Shown here: positions 52,706 through 61,041 of the stretch, piece after piece
How positions within the stretch are numbered: position 1 is the first letter of the stretch
Layout of the letters: every line of letters starts with the position of its first letter
Assembly: GCA_021785695.1 (NCBI GenBank)
Contig: JAJYEQ010000001.1
Span: 1 to 64,000 of the forward strand
DNA from: Actinomycetes bacterium
GTDB lineage: Bacteria > Actinomycetota > Acidimicrobiia > Acidimicrobiales > RAAP-2
DNA length: 64,000 bases
Direction of reading: 5' to 3'
The notes under the pieces: model-generated
Told to the model about the DNA's origin: nothing
What the model saw: only the letters and a program-made list of their open reading frames with translations
Databases searched by the model: none
Program-made: the position numbers and the translations under genes

Positions 52706-54283
52706 TCAGCGGGTGCGCCAGCCGGGCGGGCAGCTCGGGAACAGCGCCGTGACCCGGCGCGTGAGGCGCCCGCGCACGCAGCCCAGCGCGTGGCGCCGCC
52801 CGTCGACCACGCGGCCCACGGTCGGCGAGGCCACGGTGCCCGCCAGCGCCACGACGGTGACGCCGACGACCTCGTTGGCCCCCAGTCCCGCGAAGCGGCA
52901 CGACAGCGCGTCGACCGTGCGCGGTGCCCCCAGGGGCGCTCCAGTCGCGCGCTCCAGCCCGCACCGGTAGGCCGACGCCCCCGCGACGGCGTCCCAGGTG
53001 GCCACGAGCACCGGCCCCACACGGCGGGCGCGCAGGCCGGCGGGCGCGGGTGGGGCCACCACCGGCGCGCTCACCACGGTGGCCGCCCCGTAGAGCACCT
53101 GGCCGTAGGCGCCGCCGGCGCCCACCGCCAGGCACGACGAGGCGCTGACGCACGTGACGGCGGCCAGGGCGTCCGAGCCCGTCGGATCGGGCGCGACGTC
53201 GCTGACCGGCGACCAGGTGACCGTGGCGCCCGTGACGCTCCCGGTCGCGATCTCCGCGCTGTAGGTGCCCCCGGTCTGCTGGCTGACGACGTCCCCGTTG
53301 GCGATCGTCGAGCCGACCGCGACGCAGATCATGGCCGACGGGCAGGCCACGCCGGTCAACTCGCCCCCACCCGATGCGTCCGGCGTCACGATCACCTCGG
53401 GCGACCAGGTCCAGCCGCTCGCGTCGGCCGTGCCCGTCGTTGTCACGGCGTCGCTGTTGTCGGACCCCACGGCCACGCAGGTCGTGGTGCTCGGACAGGC
53501 GACCGCATTCAGGCCGCCCAGTCCGGGCGAGGCCTGGCCGAGGTCGACGCGAACCTCGGGCGACCACGTCCAGCCCGCGGCGCCGCTCGTGGCGGTCGCC
53601 GTGACCCCCTCGGATCCGTCGGTACCTACGGCCACGCACGTCGTGGCGCTCGGACAGGCGATGGCGCTCAGCGTCCCGGTGCCCGAGGAGGGCGGGATGA
53701 GCGATGTCGCGGGCGACCAGGTCCAGCCCGCGCTGGTCAGCGACGCCTGGTCGACGATTCCCAGGTTGTTGCCGTCGCCCCCGACGGCCAGGCAGGTCGT
53801 GGCGCTCGGGCAGGCGACGGCGGCCAGGGACCCCGTGCCCGACGCGTCGCTGGGCACCTCGCTCGCCGGGGTCCACGCCCACGTCGAGCCGGCCAGGGTC
53901 GCCGTCGTCACGACGCCACTCGTGTTGTCCGTGCCCACGGCCAGGCAGGTCGTGGCGCTCGGGCAGGCGACCCCACTCCAGGAGAAGAAGTTGCCCGTGT
54001 CGCCGCTCGAAGGCGTGAGGGGTCCCCACGTCCAGGCGCCGTCCGCGGCGCTGGCCACGGCCGTCGCACCCTGGAGGGGACCCGATCCCACACCGAGGCA
54101 CGTCGTGGCACTCGGGCAGGCGACGGCGGCCAGGACCCCCGTGGCCATCGCCGGGTCGGCCAGGTCGGTGATCGTCGCCGCGGTGGCCAGGGGCGTCCCG
54201 GCCCCCGCTCCCGGCGTGGCGGCCAGCCACCCCGCAGCCGCCAGCACCACGCTCAGGGCTCCCCGCAGCACACCCGGTCGCAT
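52706..54283 (-). CDS. Secreted Cys-pair repeat protein 3 with Fn3-like C-terminus
   Basis: A 525-residue protein. Signal peptide RGALSVVLAAAGWLAATPGAGA, then seven repeats with the core VACPSATTCLAVG, each followed by a Trp-rich GWTWSPE segment. This is the same kind of two-cysteine repeat as the 40-44 kb pair but a distinct sequence group. After a Pro/Val linker (APVVAPPAPAGLRARRVGPV) comes the Fn3-like module (ALSCRFAGLGANEVVGVTVV) and the tail CVRGRLTRRVTALFPSCPPGW. Function unknown. Probably surface-exposed. Confidence 0.8.
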   Translation of the reverse strand: MRPGVLRGALSVVLAAAGWLAATPGAGAGTPLATAATITDLADPAMATGVLAAVACPSATTCLGVGSGPLQGATAVASAADGAWTWGPLTPSSGDTGNFFSWSGVACPSATTCLAVGTDNTSGVVTTATLAGSTWAWTPASEVPSDASGTGSLAAVACPSATTCLAVGGDGNNLGIVDQASLTSAGWTWSPATSLIPPSSGTGTLSAIACPSATTCVAVGTDGSEGVTATATSGAAGWTWSPEVRVDLGQASPGLGGLNAVACPSTTTCVAVGSDNSDAVTTTGTADASGWTWSPEVIVTPDASGGGELTGVACPSAMICVAVGSTIANGDVVSQQTGGTYSAEIATGSVTGATVTWSPVSDVAPDPTGSDALAAVTCVSASSCLAVGAGGAYGQVLYGAATVVSAPVVAPPAPAGLRARRVGPVLVATWDAVAGASAYRCGLERATGAPLGAPRTVDALSCRFAGLGANEVVGVTVVALAGTVASPTVGRVVDGRRHALGCVRGRLTRRVTALFPSCPPGWRTR

Positions 54284-54481
54284 GACCCCACCTCCCGGTC
54301 GCTGCAGGCAACCTACCTCGCAGCGCCAGCCGCGTCCACGACGACCGCGGGGGTCCCCGAGATAGCCCGGAGCTTCGGCGGCGTCCCCGCCCCGGGCCCG
54401 CAGACCCGGAGGGGGGCGACCGGGATGGCGCCCGTCTCGACAGCCCTCCCGCCGCGCCGGGTCGGGCGGTCCGGGCCCGCG

Positions 54482-55273
54482 CTAGCGGTGGGCTCGGCCA
54501 GCGCCGGCCCCGAGCGGCTCCCAGCCAAAGAGCTCGACGGCGCCGATCAGCGCGGCGGCACCCCACGCGAGCATCACGGCGAGGTCGACTCCCGTGATCC
54601 CGGTCGAACCCGGCAGCAAGAAGGCCGCCTGGAGCCCTCGAGCCAGGTGCTCGAGCGGGAACACCTTGCCGAGGTCGAGCATCCACGCCGGCATCACGGC
54701 CACCGGGATGAACACACCCGACAGGAACGCGAGAATCGTCGCGGCCAAAGGACCGATGGCCGAGGCGGCATCGGCCGTGCGGCACAGGCGCGTCAGGGCC
54801 AGGGCCAGCGCGCTGAAGCAGAACACGCCGACGACCAGGTACACCACCAGACCCGCCAGGAGGCGGGCCGAGAGCGTCACGTGGTAGAAGAGGGCGCCGA
54901 CCGCCACCAGGACGGCCACGGTCGCGGCCACCACGACCAGGGTCCGCGCGATCTCGGAGAACAGGTAGACCCAGCTCGGCATCGGCGTGCCCCGAAAGCG
55001 CTTGAGCAGCCCGCGCTCGCGATTGGTCGTCACGCGAACCAGCAGCGAGCTGAAGCTCACCAGCATGATCTCGTAGGCGATGATCGACGCGGTGTAGTAG
55101 GCGGGCGCGCGCACGTGGGTGCCGTTGAAGTCGGTGACCCCGGTGAAGATCGCGTTGAACAGCAAGAGCAGCAGGATCGGGAAGAACGCCGTGAAGATGA
55201 GCGCGCTGGGATCGCGCAGGAAGCCCCGCAGCGCGTAGCGCGTCTGGGCGAGCGCCAGCGAGACGTCGCTCAC
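54482..55273 (-). CDS. ABC-2 type exporter permease
   Basis: A 263-residue permease with six hydrophobic segments. The N-terminal QTRYALRGFLRDPSALIFTA and the NRERGLLKRFRGTPMPSWVY segment are typical of ABC-2 (DrrB-like) permeases. It works with the ATPase whose gene overlaps its start by four bases. The substrate could be a drug, lipid or polymer. Bases 54284-54481, downstream, hold no gene. Confidence 0.88.
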   Translation of the reverse strand: MSDVSLALAQTRYALRGFLRDPSALIFTAFFPILLLLLFNAIFTGVTDFNGTHVRAPAYYTASIIAYEIMLVSFSSLLVRVTTNRERGLLKRFRGTPMPSWVYLFSEIARTLVVVAATVAVLVAVGALFYHVTLSARLLAGLVVYLVVGVFCFSALALALTRLCRTADAASAIGPLAATILAFLSGVFIPVAVMPAWMLDLGKVFPLEHLARGLQAAFLLPGSTGITGVDLAVMLAWGAAALIGAVELFGWEPLGAGAGRAHR

Positions 55274-56202
55274 CGGTCGACCTCCCCGGCCCCGCGCGCT
55301 TCGTCGCCGGCCAGGTGCACGAACACGTCGTCCAGGCTGGGCTGGATGACCTGGAAGTTGGCGAGCTGGACGTCATGGTCGCGGGCCCAGTCGAGCAGCG
55401 CCGCCACGTCGGCCTGGACGCTCGGGCTGGCGAAGTGGACCGCCGACTCGCTCACCCGCAGCGCTCGTCCGAGTGCCGCGCCGAGCTGGTCGACGTCGAG
55501 GTCCGCGAAGGCGTCGAAGCTCACCGTCGCGCGATACCCCAAAGTCGCGCTCAGCTCGTCGGCCGTCCCGGCGGCGGCGATCTCACCGGCTCGCAAGATG
55601 ATGATCCGGTCGGCCAGGTGCTGGGCTTCGTCCATGTAGTGCGTCGTGAGAAAGATCGTCTTGCCCGCCGCGCGCAGCCCCTCGATCATCGTCCACATCT
55701 CGCGGCGCGCCAGGGGGTCCAGGCCCGTCGTCGGCTCGTCGAGAAAGAGGATCTCGGGGTCACCCACCAGGCCGACGGCCACGTCGAGGCGCCGCTTCTG
55801 GCCCCCCGAGAGCTGGCCCACCCGATCGTCGGCCTTCGCGCTCAGCCCCACCGCCTCGAGGGTGGCCGCGACGTCGGTCGGGCGGCGAAAGTACCGCGCG
55901 AAGAGGGTGACCGTCTCGCGCACCGTGTAGACGGGATCGAGCTCGCACTCCTGGAGCACCAGGCCGATGCGCTGGCGCCAGGACCGCGTGGCGTGGGCCG
56001 GGTCCACGCCGAGCACGGACACCGTGCCGCCGTTGTAGGGACGGTAGCCCTCGAGTATCTCGATCGTCGTGGTCTTGCCCGCCCCGTTGGTGCCGAGGAA
56101 GCCGAGGATCTCGCCAGCGTGGACTTCAAAGGAGATGCCGTGGAGCCGCTCGCGGTCGCCGTAGGACTTGCGCAGGCCCGCCACCGAGACGACCGGGTCC
56201 AT
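55270..56202 (-). CDS. ABC transporter ATP-binding protein (DrrA-like)
   Basis: A 310-residue ATPase. Walker A is in GFLGTNGAGKTTTIEILEGY, the signature is VGQLSGGQKRRLDVAVGLV, and Walker B is PEILFLDEPTTGLDP, with the switch His in FLTTHYMDEAQHL. A C-terminal domain of about 80 residues after the core is usual for DrrA/CcmA-like export ATPases. Forms a two-gene operon with the permease. Confidence 0.9.
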   Translation of the reverse strand: MDPVVSVAGLRKSYGDRERLHGISFEVHAGEILGFLGTNGAGKTTTIEILEGYRPYNGGTVSVLGVDPAHATRSWRQRIGLVLQECELDPVYTVRETVTLFARYFRRPTDVAATLEAVGLSAKADDRVGQLSGGQKRRLDVAVGLVGDPEILFLDEPTTGLDPLARREMWTMIEGLRAAGKTIFLTTHYMDEAQHLADRIIILRAGEIAAAGTADELSATLGYRATVSFDAFADLDVDQLGAALGRALRVSESAVHFASPSVQADVAALLDWARDHDVQLANFQVIQPSLDDVFVHLAGDEARGAGEVDR

Positions 56203-56352
56203 GGACGTGACGCTAGCGCGCGGGTCGTGACTCCCTCGAGCAGACCGGCCACACGTCGTGGCACCGGAGTCCCGTCGCTAGCCCCCGCACGGCGCACGGC
56301 ACCCACCGGCGCGGAAGTGTCGCACCGCGACCGGCGTCCCCGCGCCAGCGCT

Positions 56353-56441
56353 CGGCGGACCGCGGACTACTCGAAGCGCACCCCGGTGATGGACCGGGCG
56401 ATCACCAAGCGCTGGATCTCGGTGGTCCCCTCGAAGATCGT
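56353..56441 (-). repeat. Left copy of the acyl-CoA dehydrogenase 3' end
   Basis: Eighty-nine bases that match 59374-59462 with six differences. On the minus strand they encode TIFEGTTEIQRLVIARSITG followed by VRFE, the last 24 residues of an acyl-CoA dehydrogenase, but the rest of that gene is missing. It and the intact gene's 3' end flank the second AbiE island in direct orientation. Confidence 0.75.
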
Positions 56442-56619
56442 GGAGGTACGGGATGGGCGCGAATCTCTCCTAGTCATGGCCTTTTGTAAGAAGAGTGGAC
56501 CCCAGAACGTGAGGAGAGACCACCCTTTAGACCCATCAGGGGCCCTTGGAACCCCGGGGTGCGGGTCTTCTCCGTGCTGCTTCAACTGGGGAGCGTGGGG
56601 CCCCTGACACCGGTACCGG

Positions 56620-57459
56620 TCACGCCGGCCCGTCCAACTTCAGTGCGTCCACGAATATCGCGACAGCCACCACGGCGTCGTTCGAGAGAACATCGAAATC
56701 AAGTTCCGGATGTAGACCCACCATGGTCGTGGCGTACGCCACGCTGCCCTGCGCGACCTCGTCAGCAAAGTTCGATGACAGCTCTCCGAGGGCGGTTTCC
56801 GTTGCAGCGACGAGATCGCTGCCGAAGCGATCGACGGTGAGCCGAGCCGCTTCTAACGGTCCCCCGTGATCGTTGTGCAGGAGGACGAACGCGATGTCGT
56901 ACCAGTCTTTGGGGAGGTTTCGATTTTGGGCAGCATGTGTCTTCGCCAAGAGATACGCCGCCAGTGTGGCGACTCGCAGTTGCACTCTCGCCGTACGACC
57001 GTCAACTTTCGACGAGATTGTGTGCAACGTCCAATCCCTCGCCGCAAAACCCGTGCCGCGCAGATTCACTGCGCCCAGGGACGCGCAGCCGTCGAAAGAC
57101 ACGGTCGAGCGGTCAGCGACGTCGTCTAAATCCGCCAGGAATTCGATCTTGACAACCAGCCCCGGCTCCGTCTCGTCGCGCCAGCGCCACACTCTTTCAG
57201 GGTCTGGGGTGAAGCCGCAGGCGACCAGAGCGTGCTCCAATCGCTCACCATGGGCTGACCCGCCTTGGATCTCCAGATCCACCTGAACGTCGACGTCGGT
57301 CGTCCCCTGATGCGCTCGAGCAGCAGTACGGCACAGCAGATCTGGAACCAAGCCTCCGAGCAAGACGAATTCGGGAACATCGCCGTAGGCACGGACCAGG
57401 CGGACGAGTGCCCGCTCCGCGAGGTCTCGCGCACGTCGACTACGAACGGGGTCCGACAT
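56620..57459 (-). CDS. AbiEii-type nucleotidyltransferase, second copy
   Basis: A 279-residue relative of the 0.55-kb toxin. The catalytic core is visible as VLLGGLVPDLL near residue 33 and HQGTTDVDVQVDL about 20 residues later (D-x-D). A downstream NLPKDWYDIAFVL matches the K-D-x-Y-D-I segment of the family. Both toxins share GGLVP and the same motif spacing, so they are one subfamily. It overlaps the regulator gene by 20 bp. GC content is below that of the core genes, indicating transfer. Confidence 0.75.
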   Translation of the reverse strand: MSDPVRSRRARDLAERALVRLVRAYGDVPEFVLLGGLVPDLLCRTAARAHQGTTDVDVQVDLEIQGGSAHGERLEHALVACGFTPDPERVWRWRDETEPGLVVKIEFLADLDDVADRSTVSFDGCASLGAVNLRGTGFAARDWTLHTISSKVDGRTARVQLRVATLAAYLLAKTHAAQNRNLPKDWYDIAFVLLHNDHGGPLEAARLTVDRFGSDLVAATETALGELSSNFADEVAQGSVAYATTMVGLHPELDFDVLSNDAVVAVAIFVDALKLDGPA

Positions 57460-58492
57460 CGACCGTCTCGCGCAGGTGATGGGCGGCTTCTCCTGCTCGA
57501 CCGCCGACCGCCACTAGATCGGCGTAGATGCGGGCCGGAAGTGCCAGGCGGACCCCACCAACGATTGGTCCCCTCGAGCTCATCGGGGTAGGAAACGTTC
57601 GCACCTCGATGCGCTGACCACGCTCAACGACTCGCCCTCCGAGAACGTCCGCCAAGCGACGCGGAGTGGCGAACAGGTCGTCGTCGACGTACAGCTCGAC
57701 GACCGTGACGTCCGAGAGGTACGGGGCCAGGAGAATCGAGGCGGCAACGCCGGTGACGGCCCAGGAATTCGCGTTGCGGTTGAGCGCCGGCCCCATCTCG
57801 AACTCGAGAGCTTCCAGCGGGTCCTTCCACAGCCGGTGGATGCGGACCACGCGTTGCGCGGGACGAAGCACCGAAGCAGCCGCGGCGTACCCGTCGAGGA
57901 AGGCATCACGATCGACGACCGAGCGGGCCGACCCCCGGCCTCTCGTCCCTTGCCGTCGATGCAACAGCCCCAACTTCTCCAAGCGAGCGAGGGCGTTTGC
58001 CGAGGCGCCGCGGGAGATGCCAGTCGCCGCCTCAACGGATTCAACGGTCGAAGGCACGCCAGCGAGAATGGCTTCCGCCGCCGCGAGCATCGTCCGCGTC
58101 CACTTGACGGGACGAGCAGCGATGACCTGACGCGCTGGCGCTTCGCGAAAGATGAGGAGTCCGGTCGAGAGGCTGACGCTGGCGTCTCCACTTTGGTCCA
58201 CCCAGCCTCGGTGGTGCGTGGACAGCCAGTCCTTGGCACCGCGGGAGAGCTGCTTGGCGTAGACAACCTCCACGTCGGGGACACCGGCGATGAGGCGTTC
58301 GACGTCGGCCGGCCATCCTTCGCCGGCCCACCCCGCCACAAAGTGATGCTCCCCTGAACCCGCGTGAATCACGACCTGGAAGGTCGGCGCGGCCGACACC
58401 GGCCCCGGCGTCACCGCGACGTGGACCCCTGCGGGCAGAGCGGCGATGGTGGCGTGTCGCACCTTTGTTGCGAGGTCTCGAGTTCCCGCCAT
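57440..58492 (-). CDS. AbiEi-like winged-helix antitoxin/regulator, second copy
   Basis: A 350-residue protein upstream of and overlapping the toxin gene. A winged helix is visible at about residues 145-185 (VPSTVESVEAATGISRGASA then ALARLEKLGLLHRRQGTRGR). The N-terminal 130 residues form a separate mixed domain; the C-terminal part is alpha/beta as in AbiEi-like proteins. It is not obviously similar to the first regulator except in size and HTH position. The ATG at 58492 directly abuts the operator repeats, so autoregulation is likely. Confidence 0.6.
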   Translation of the reverse strand: MAGTRDLATKVRHATIAALPAGVHVAVTPGPVSAAPTFQVVIHAGSGEHHFVAGWAGEGWPADVERLIAGVPDVEVVYAKQLSRGAKDWLSTHHRGWVDQSGDASVSLSTGLLIFREAPARQVIAARPVKWTRTMLAAAEAILAGVPSTVESVEAATGISRGASANALARLEKLGLLHRRQGTRGRGSARSVVDRDAFLDGYAAAASVLRPAQRVVRIHRLWKDPLEALEFEMGPALNRNANSWAVTGVAASILLAPYLSDVTVVELYVDDDLFATPRRLADVLGGRVVERGQRIEVRTFPTPMSSRGPIVGGVRLALPARIYADLVAVGGRAGEAAHHLRETVDVGPRS

Positions 58493-58549
58493 ACTTCACA
58501 AACTAGCATCCTTCACTGTATGAGTGAAGGATGTATAATCGTGAAGTAT
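58491..58549 (-). promoter_or_regulatory. Nested inverted repeats at the second AbiE promoter
   Basis: Inner repeat: CATCCTTCACT (58507-58517) and its perfect complement at 58523-58533, spaced by five bases. Outer repeat: ATACTTCAC (58491-58499) and GTGAAGTAT (58541-58549). All four share a CTTCAC core. The set begins at the start codon and covers the expected promoter, as expected for an operator bound by the AbiEi-like protein. Confidence 0.65.
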
Positions 58550-58625
58550 ACTGCGCACTGTCCCCGGCTGACCTGACCGGTGATCGTGAAGGCGGATGGC
58601 ACCGACACGTCACCTCCCCCTCGGT

Positions 58626-59175
58626 TCACACCGCCACGATGCCCCACGGTCCCAGGCAGTCGAGCCGCGTCCGTGCCTCTGGCGAAAAGGTCCACGCATC
58701 AGGCAGTATCGCATCAGACCAAGACCTTGCTTGGTTGGCCGAGTCACCCGCCAGCAGAAGAGAGGTCATCGCCGTTGCGGGGGTGACTCCTCCGAACGGA
58801 CCTTCACCCGGGCAACTGACCAGGAAGCCTTCCCCACGTGACCCGACGTGTTCGGCGGGTTCCCATCCCTCAATGCGGTCGCCTCGCAAGTAGCGGGCGA
58901 CGAGTTCAGCAAGATTGCCGTCAGTCCACGGACGCTGCATCACCGAGACGATCATCGGTAACGACGCTGACGCCCAGAGCGTCAGCCAGTATCGATGCCG
59001 TTTCCCGTTGCTTCTCCTCCGGGCTCGAGACAATTCGGCGCAGGCTAGTCGGTGCCCAGCAGGCATCGAGCTCCTACCACGTCACCCTGTCCCTCAACGA
59101 CTCTCGCCACTCGGGTGGTCGATCACGCTCGATGAGAGGTTCCGCGCAACGAATGACCGTGATATCTGGTAACAA
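58626..59175 (-). pseudogene. Broken histidine phosphatase family gene
   Basis: Three minus-strand pieces in order resemble a histidine phosphatase: LLPDITVIRCAEPLIERDRP, then after a stop SSPEEKQRETASILADALGV, then in another frame RPWTDGNLAELVARYLRGDR. The N-terminal motif would be RHxEP but reads RCAEP, so the catalytic histidine is lost. At least one stop and one frameshift. The interval 58550-58625 and 59176-59373 holds no other gene. Confidence 0.5.
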
Positions 59176-59373
59176 CTCGGGGACGAGTCTGGACACCTCA
59201 CCCCTCCTTCCCGGACACGAACCGGCGCGGGAAGGTCGTGCGGCTGTGAGCGGCCACCACCCGACTCGACGCCACGAGTGCCGTCGAGCCACGGCGGCAC
59301 TTCGGCGCGGACCCACGAGCACCGGAGGGGCGCCGTGGTCGCCCGCCGCGCAGCCGCCGCCCGCGCCGGCCCC

Positions 59374-59462
59374 CGGCGGACCGCGGACTACTTGATGCGC
59401 ATCCCGGTGATGGACCGGGCGATCACCAGGCGCTGGATCTCCGAGGTCCCCTCGAAGATCGT
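59374..59462 (-). repeat. Right copy of the acyl-CoA dehydrogenase 3' end
   Basis: The 3' end of the intact acyl-CoA dehydrogenase gene, 93 percent identical to 56353-56441 in the same orientation. Confidence 0.75.
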
Positions 59463-60602
59463 GTAGATCTTGGCGTCGCGGTGCCAGCGCTCGACCGGGT
59501 ACTCGCGCACGTAGCCGTAGCCGCCCAGGATCTGGATGGCCTCCTCGGTGATGTGGACCGCGGCCTCACCGGCGAAGAGCTTGGACATCGAGCCCTCGCC
59601 CCCGGTGAAGGGCACGTGGGTCGCGGCCATCCACGAGGCGCGCCACACCAGCAGGCGCGCCGCGTCCAGGCGCGTGCGCATGTCGGCCAGCTTGAAGGCG
59701 ATGGCCTGGTTCTCCACGATGGCGCGCCCGAACTGCTTGCGGCCCTTGGCGTACTCCAGGGCGTACTCGTAGGCCGCCCGCGCGATCCCGACCGCTTGGG
59801 CGCCCACGCCGGGGCGCGTGGACTCGAAGGTGGCCATGGCCGCCTGGGACGAGGAGCGCTGGCCGCTGCGGGCCCGGGCCAGGCGCTCGTCGAGGGCCTC
59901 CTTGCCCCCCAGCAGGCAGCGCCCTGGCACCCGGCAGTCGGTCAGGACGACCTCGGCGGTGTGGCTGGCGCGGATGCCCATCTTGGAGAACTTCTGGCCC
60001 TGGGCGATGCCGGGCGTCCCCTCGGGGATGACGAAGGACGCCTGGCCCCGCGCGCCGAGCTCGGGGTCCACCGAGGCGACCACCACGTGGAGGTTGGCGA
60101 TGCCCCCGTTGGTGATCCAGGTCTTGGTGCCGTTCAGCACCCACTCGTCGGTCGCGGCATCGTAGATGGCGCGAGTGCGCAGGCTCGAGACGTCGCTGCC
60201 CGCGTCGGGCTCGGTCACCGCGAAGGCGGCCAGCTTGAGGTCCCCGGGCGCGCCGTAGCACTGGGGGATCCACTCCATCTGCTGGTCGCGGGTCCCGTTG
60301 GCCATGATGCCAGCCACGGCCAGCGAGGAGCCCATGATGGCCATGCACAGGCCGGCGTCCCCCCAGGCCAGCTCCTCGAGGGCCAGGGGGAACGACAGGC
60401 CCGTCGGGTCACTGACGGCGTTGAGCAGGAAGTCGACCGAGTAGATGCCGAGCTTGGCGGCCTCCTCGATGATGGGCCAAGGCGTCTCCTCGCGCTCGTC
60501 CCACTCGTGCGCGTTGGGCCGCAGCACGTCGGCGGCGAACCCGTGCACCCAGTCGCGCAGGGTCACCTGGTCCTCGTTGAGCGCCATCGAAAAGTCCGTC
60601 AC
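59388..60602 (-). CDS. Acyl-CoA dehydrogenase
   Basis: A 404-residue flavoprotein of the standard family. FAD/substrate signatures are AAFAVTEPDAGSDVSSLRTR and KTWITNGGIANLHVV. The C-terminal helix bundle ends EAIQILGGYGYVREYPVERW, then TIFEGTSEIQRLVIARSITG. A catalytic-base candidate is the Glu of IFEGTSE, as in most family members. It oxidises an acyl-CoA to the enoyl-CoA and passes electrons to ETF. Chain-length specificity is not readable. Confidence 0.93.
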   Translation of the reverse strand: MTDFSMALNEDQVTLRDWVHGFAADVLRPNAHEWDEREETPWPIIEEAAKLGIYSVDFLLNAVSDPTGLSFPLALEELAWGDAGLCMAIMGSSLAVAGIMANGTRDQQMEWIPQCYGAPGDLKLAAFAVTEPDAGSDVSSLRTRAIYDAATDEWVLNGTKTWITNGGIANLHVVVASVDPELGARGQASFVIPEGTPGIAQGQKFSKMGIRASHTAEVVLTDCRVPGRCLLGGKEALDERLARARSGQRSSSQAAMATFESTRPGVGAQAVGIARAAYEYALEYAKGRKQFGRAIVENQAIAFKLADMRTRLDAARLLVWRASWMAATHVPFTGGEGSMSKLFAGEAAVHITEEAIQILGGYGYVREYPVERWHRDAKIYTIFEGTSEIQRLVIARSITGMRIK

Positions 60603-60706
60603 GACTCCCCCTCGGGTAGTTACTCGTCGGTAACAAGACTACCGCACGAAGCGGGGTCCCGCCAGAGCAGTGGCGCCGGGCGCGAGCGCCGCGGGAGCGG
60701 GCCGCG

Positions 60707-60907
60707 TCAGCCGAGCTGGACGCGCTTGGCCAGCGGGCCGCGGTCGCCGGACTCGATGTCGAAGCTCACGGTCTGGCCCTCGACCAGGGTGCGACGGCCG
60801 TCGGCCTGGATCTCCGAGTAGTGGACAAAGACGTCGGGCTGTCCCTCGACGGCGATGAACCCCCACCCCTTTTCGTCGTTGAACCACTTCACGGTCCCTT
60901 GTGCCAC
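60707..60907 (-). CDS. Cold-shock domain protein (CspA family)
   Basis: A 66-residue single cold-shock domain. RNP1 is KGWGFIAV and RNP2 is VFVHYSEI. It binds single-stranded RNA or DNA and acts as an RNA chaperone. The GTG at 60907 has an AGGAGG site six bases upstream. Typical length. Confidence 0.95.
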   Translation of the reverse strand: MAQGTVKWFNDEKGWGFIAVEGQPDVFVHYSEIQADGRRTLVEGQTVSFDIESGDRGPLAKRVQLG

Positions 60908-61041
60908 GATGGGCCTCCTACTTCTACGGCGTACTCTCCGGAGGGAACCACCACGGCAACCTCGCCCCGTACCCTAACCCACGGCGCGGGACACTCTCCA
61001 GCCTCGGCACGCCGCGAGAGCCGCGCCCCCCGAGGGGCCCC

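Larger units (their letters stand above)
56442..59373. mobile_element. Putative genomic island between two acd 3' ends, carrying the second AbiE-like pair
   Basis: About 2.9 kb of visibly lower GC than the flanks, lying between two 89-bp direct repeats of the acyl-CoA dehydrogenase 3' end. Contents are an AbiEii-like toxin, an AbiEi-like regulator and a broken histidine phosphatase. No integrase is visible, so either it was lost or the repeat arose by another route. Bases 56442-56619 hold no gene I recognise. Confidence 0.45.

Noticed and set aside
51923..55639. A 1,238-codon open frame on the plus strand and a 1,134-codon one on the minus strand over the same region
   Set aside because: Both are rich in Arg, Gly, Pro and Ala with no domain. 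They lie antisense or out of frame over clearly recognisable genes, a usual effect of very high GC.
56442..56619. An IS end near the left acd remnant (a GTGGACCCCAGA-type sequence)
   Set aside because: It looks like some IS termini, but no matching second end or transposase sequence could be found.
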